Positions 59,965 through 60,056 of a DNA stretch of 60,056 bases are shown one piece after another. A program made the translations under genes and the position numbers. The stretch is from contig JAAWSV010000012.1 in NCBI GenBank assembly GCA_022801715.1, positions 1 to 60,056 on the forward strand, in the 5' to 3' direction. The notes beneath the pieces are model-generated. The model worked only from the letters and a program-made list of their open reading frames with translations, made no database searches and was not told where the DNA came from. The stretch is from Oscillospiraceae bacterium (lineage in GTDB: Bacteria; Bacillota; Clostridia; Oscillospirales; Oscillospiraceae). Within the stretch, counting starts at the first letter, position 1; every line of letters starts with the position of its first letter.

Positions 59965-60056
59965 TGTTACAGGTTGTTCAGGGGCAATCTGTAACAAACC
60001 GCTTCGCACAAATCAAAATCGAAAGACCAGATTTCGCTTGTTCAGAGCGAAATCTG
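59965..60056. other. Inverted repeats at the window edge
   Basis: TGTTACAG (59965-59972) is the complement of CTGTAACA (59989-59996). An 11-bp hairpin, CAGATTTCGCT with AGCGAAATCTG, occupies 60028-60056 at the very end. The latter resembles family B hairpins; the element may continue beyond the window. Confidence 0.45.

Overview
The window looks like chromosomal DNA from a high-GC member of the Bacillota, most likely class Clostridia, family Oscillospiraceae (Oscillibacter/Intestinimonas/Flavonifractor-like). The grounds are a low-GC-Gram-positive gene set (folate-dependent TrmFO, PlsX, SpoIIIE/FtsK with a long linker, FtsEX next to a CwlO/EnvC-like hydrolase, SLH-domain surface proteins, lipoproteins and no outer-membrane genes) in GC-rich DNA with many GTG/TTG starts. 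The genus is an inference from gene style, not from a search. No tRNA, rRNA, CRISPR array, transposase or complete mobile element was found.

Region 1 (1-9.9 kb): the 3' end of tuf, two small membrane proteins, a DUF4830 protein, RsuA, a CdaR/PucR-type regulator, an RNHCP zinc-ribbon protein with a striking leader, then ftsE-ftsX and an M23 hydrolase. Region 2 (9.0-25.5 kb) is a core housekeeping run, all on the + strand: an unknown gene, greA, lysS, a SpoU-type RNA methyltransferase, dprA, topA, trmFO, plsX, acpP, rnc, uppP, ftsK and a SUKH gene broken by an in-frame TAG. Region 3 (25.5-36.9 kb), on the - strand, is the accessory signalling part: small genes, a HAD phosphatase, two large hybrid histidine kinases without a DNA-binding partner, an AT-rich orphan, and a three-gene sensor (periplasmic-type binding lipoprotein, LytS/YesM-type kinase, AraC-type response regulator).

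Region 4 (37.1-42.6 kb) is the divergent ABC importer that this sensor presumably controls: a binding lipoprotein, a fused double permease, and an ATPase with an unusual insertion of about 110 residues. Region 5 (43.3-56 kb) mixes surface and secreted proteins (an S41-like peptidase with an SLH-like tail, an SLH-beta-lactamase-fold protein, CapA, a lipoprotein, a copper-amine-oxidase-N-like protein) with proS, a SUKH protein, a DUF2200-DUF1801 fusion and an RluA-type pseudouridine synthase. Region 6 (55.9-59.8 kb), on the - strand, has a translationally coupled zinc-ribbon / NhaC antiporter / CDF efflux operon and a phosphoribosyltransferase.

Two things are not explained by ordinary annotation. 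First, the long intergenic gaps are filled by two dispersed families of structured repeats. Family B, at about 300-415, 14.11-14.35, 20.67-20.81, 40.72-40.96 and 50.21-50.55 kb, is a string of hairpins whose arms change in a compensatory way between copies. Family A, at about 1.79-2.37 and 42.66-43.27 kb with shorter relatives at 38.65 and 46.17 kb, carries covarying hairpins and a reading frame whose differences are enriched at third codon positions. Second, the RNHCP gene at 5.42 kb is preceded by a possible 11-residue leader peptide and mutually exclusive hairpins arranged like an erm-type translational attenuator. Both were worked out by eye and need computational confirmation.
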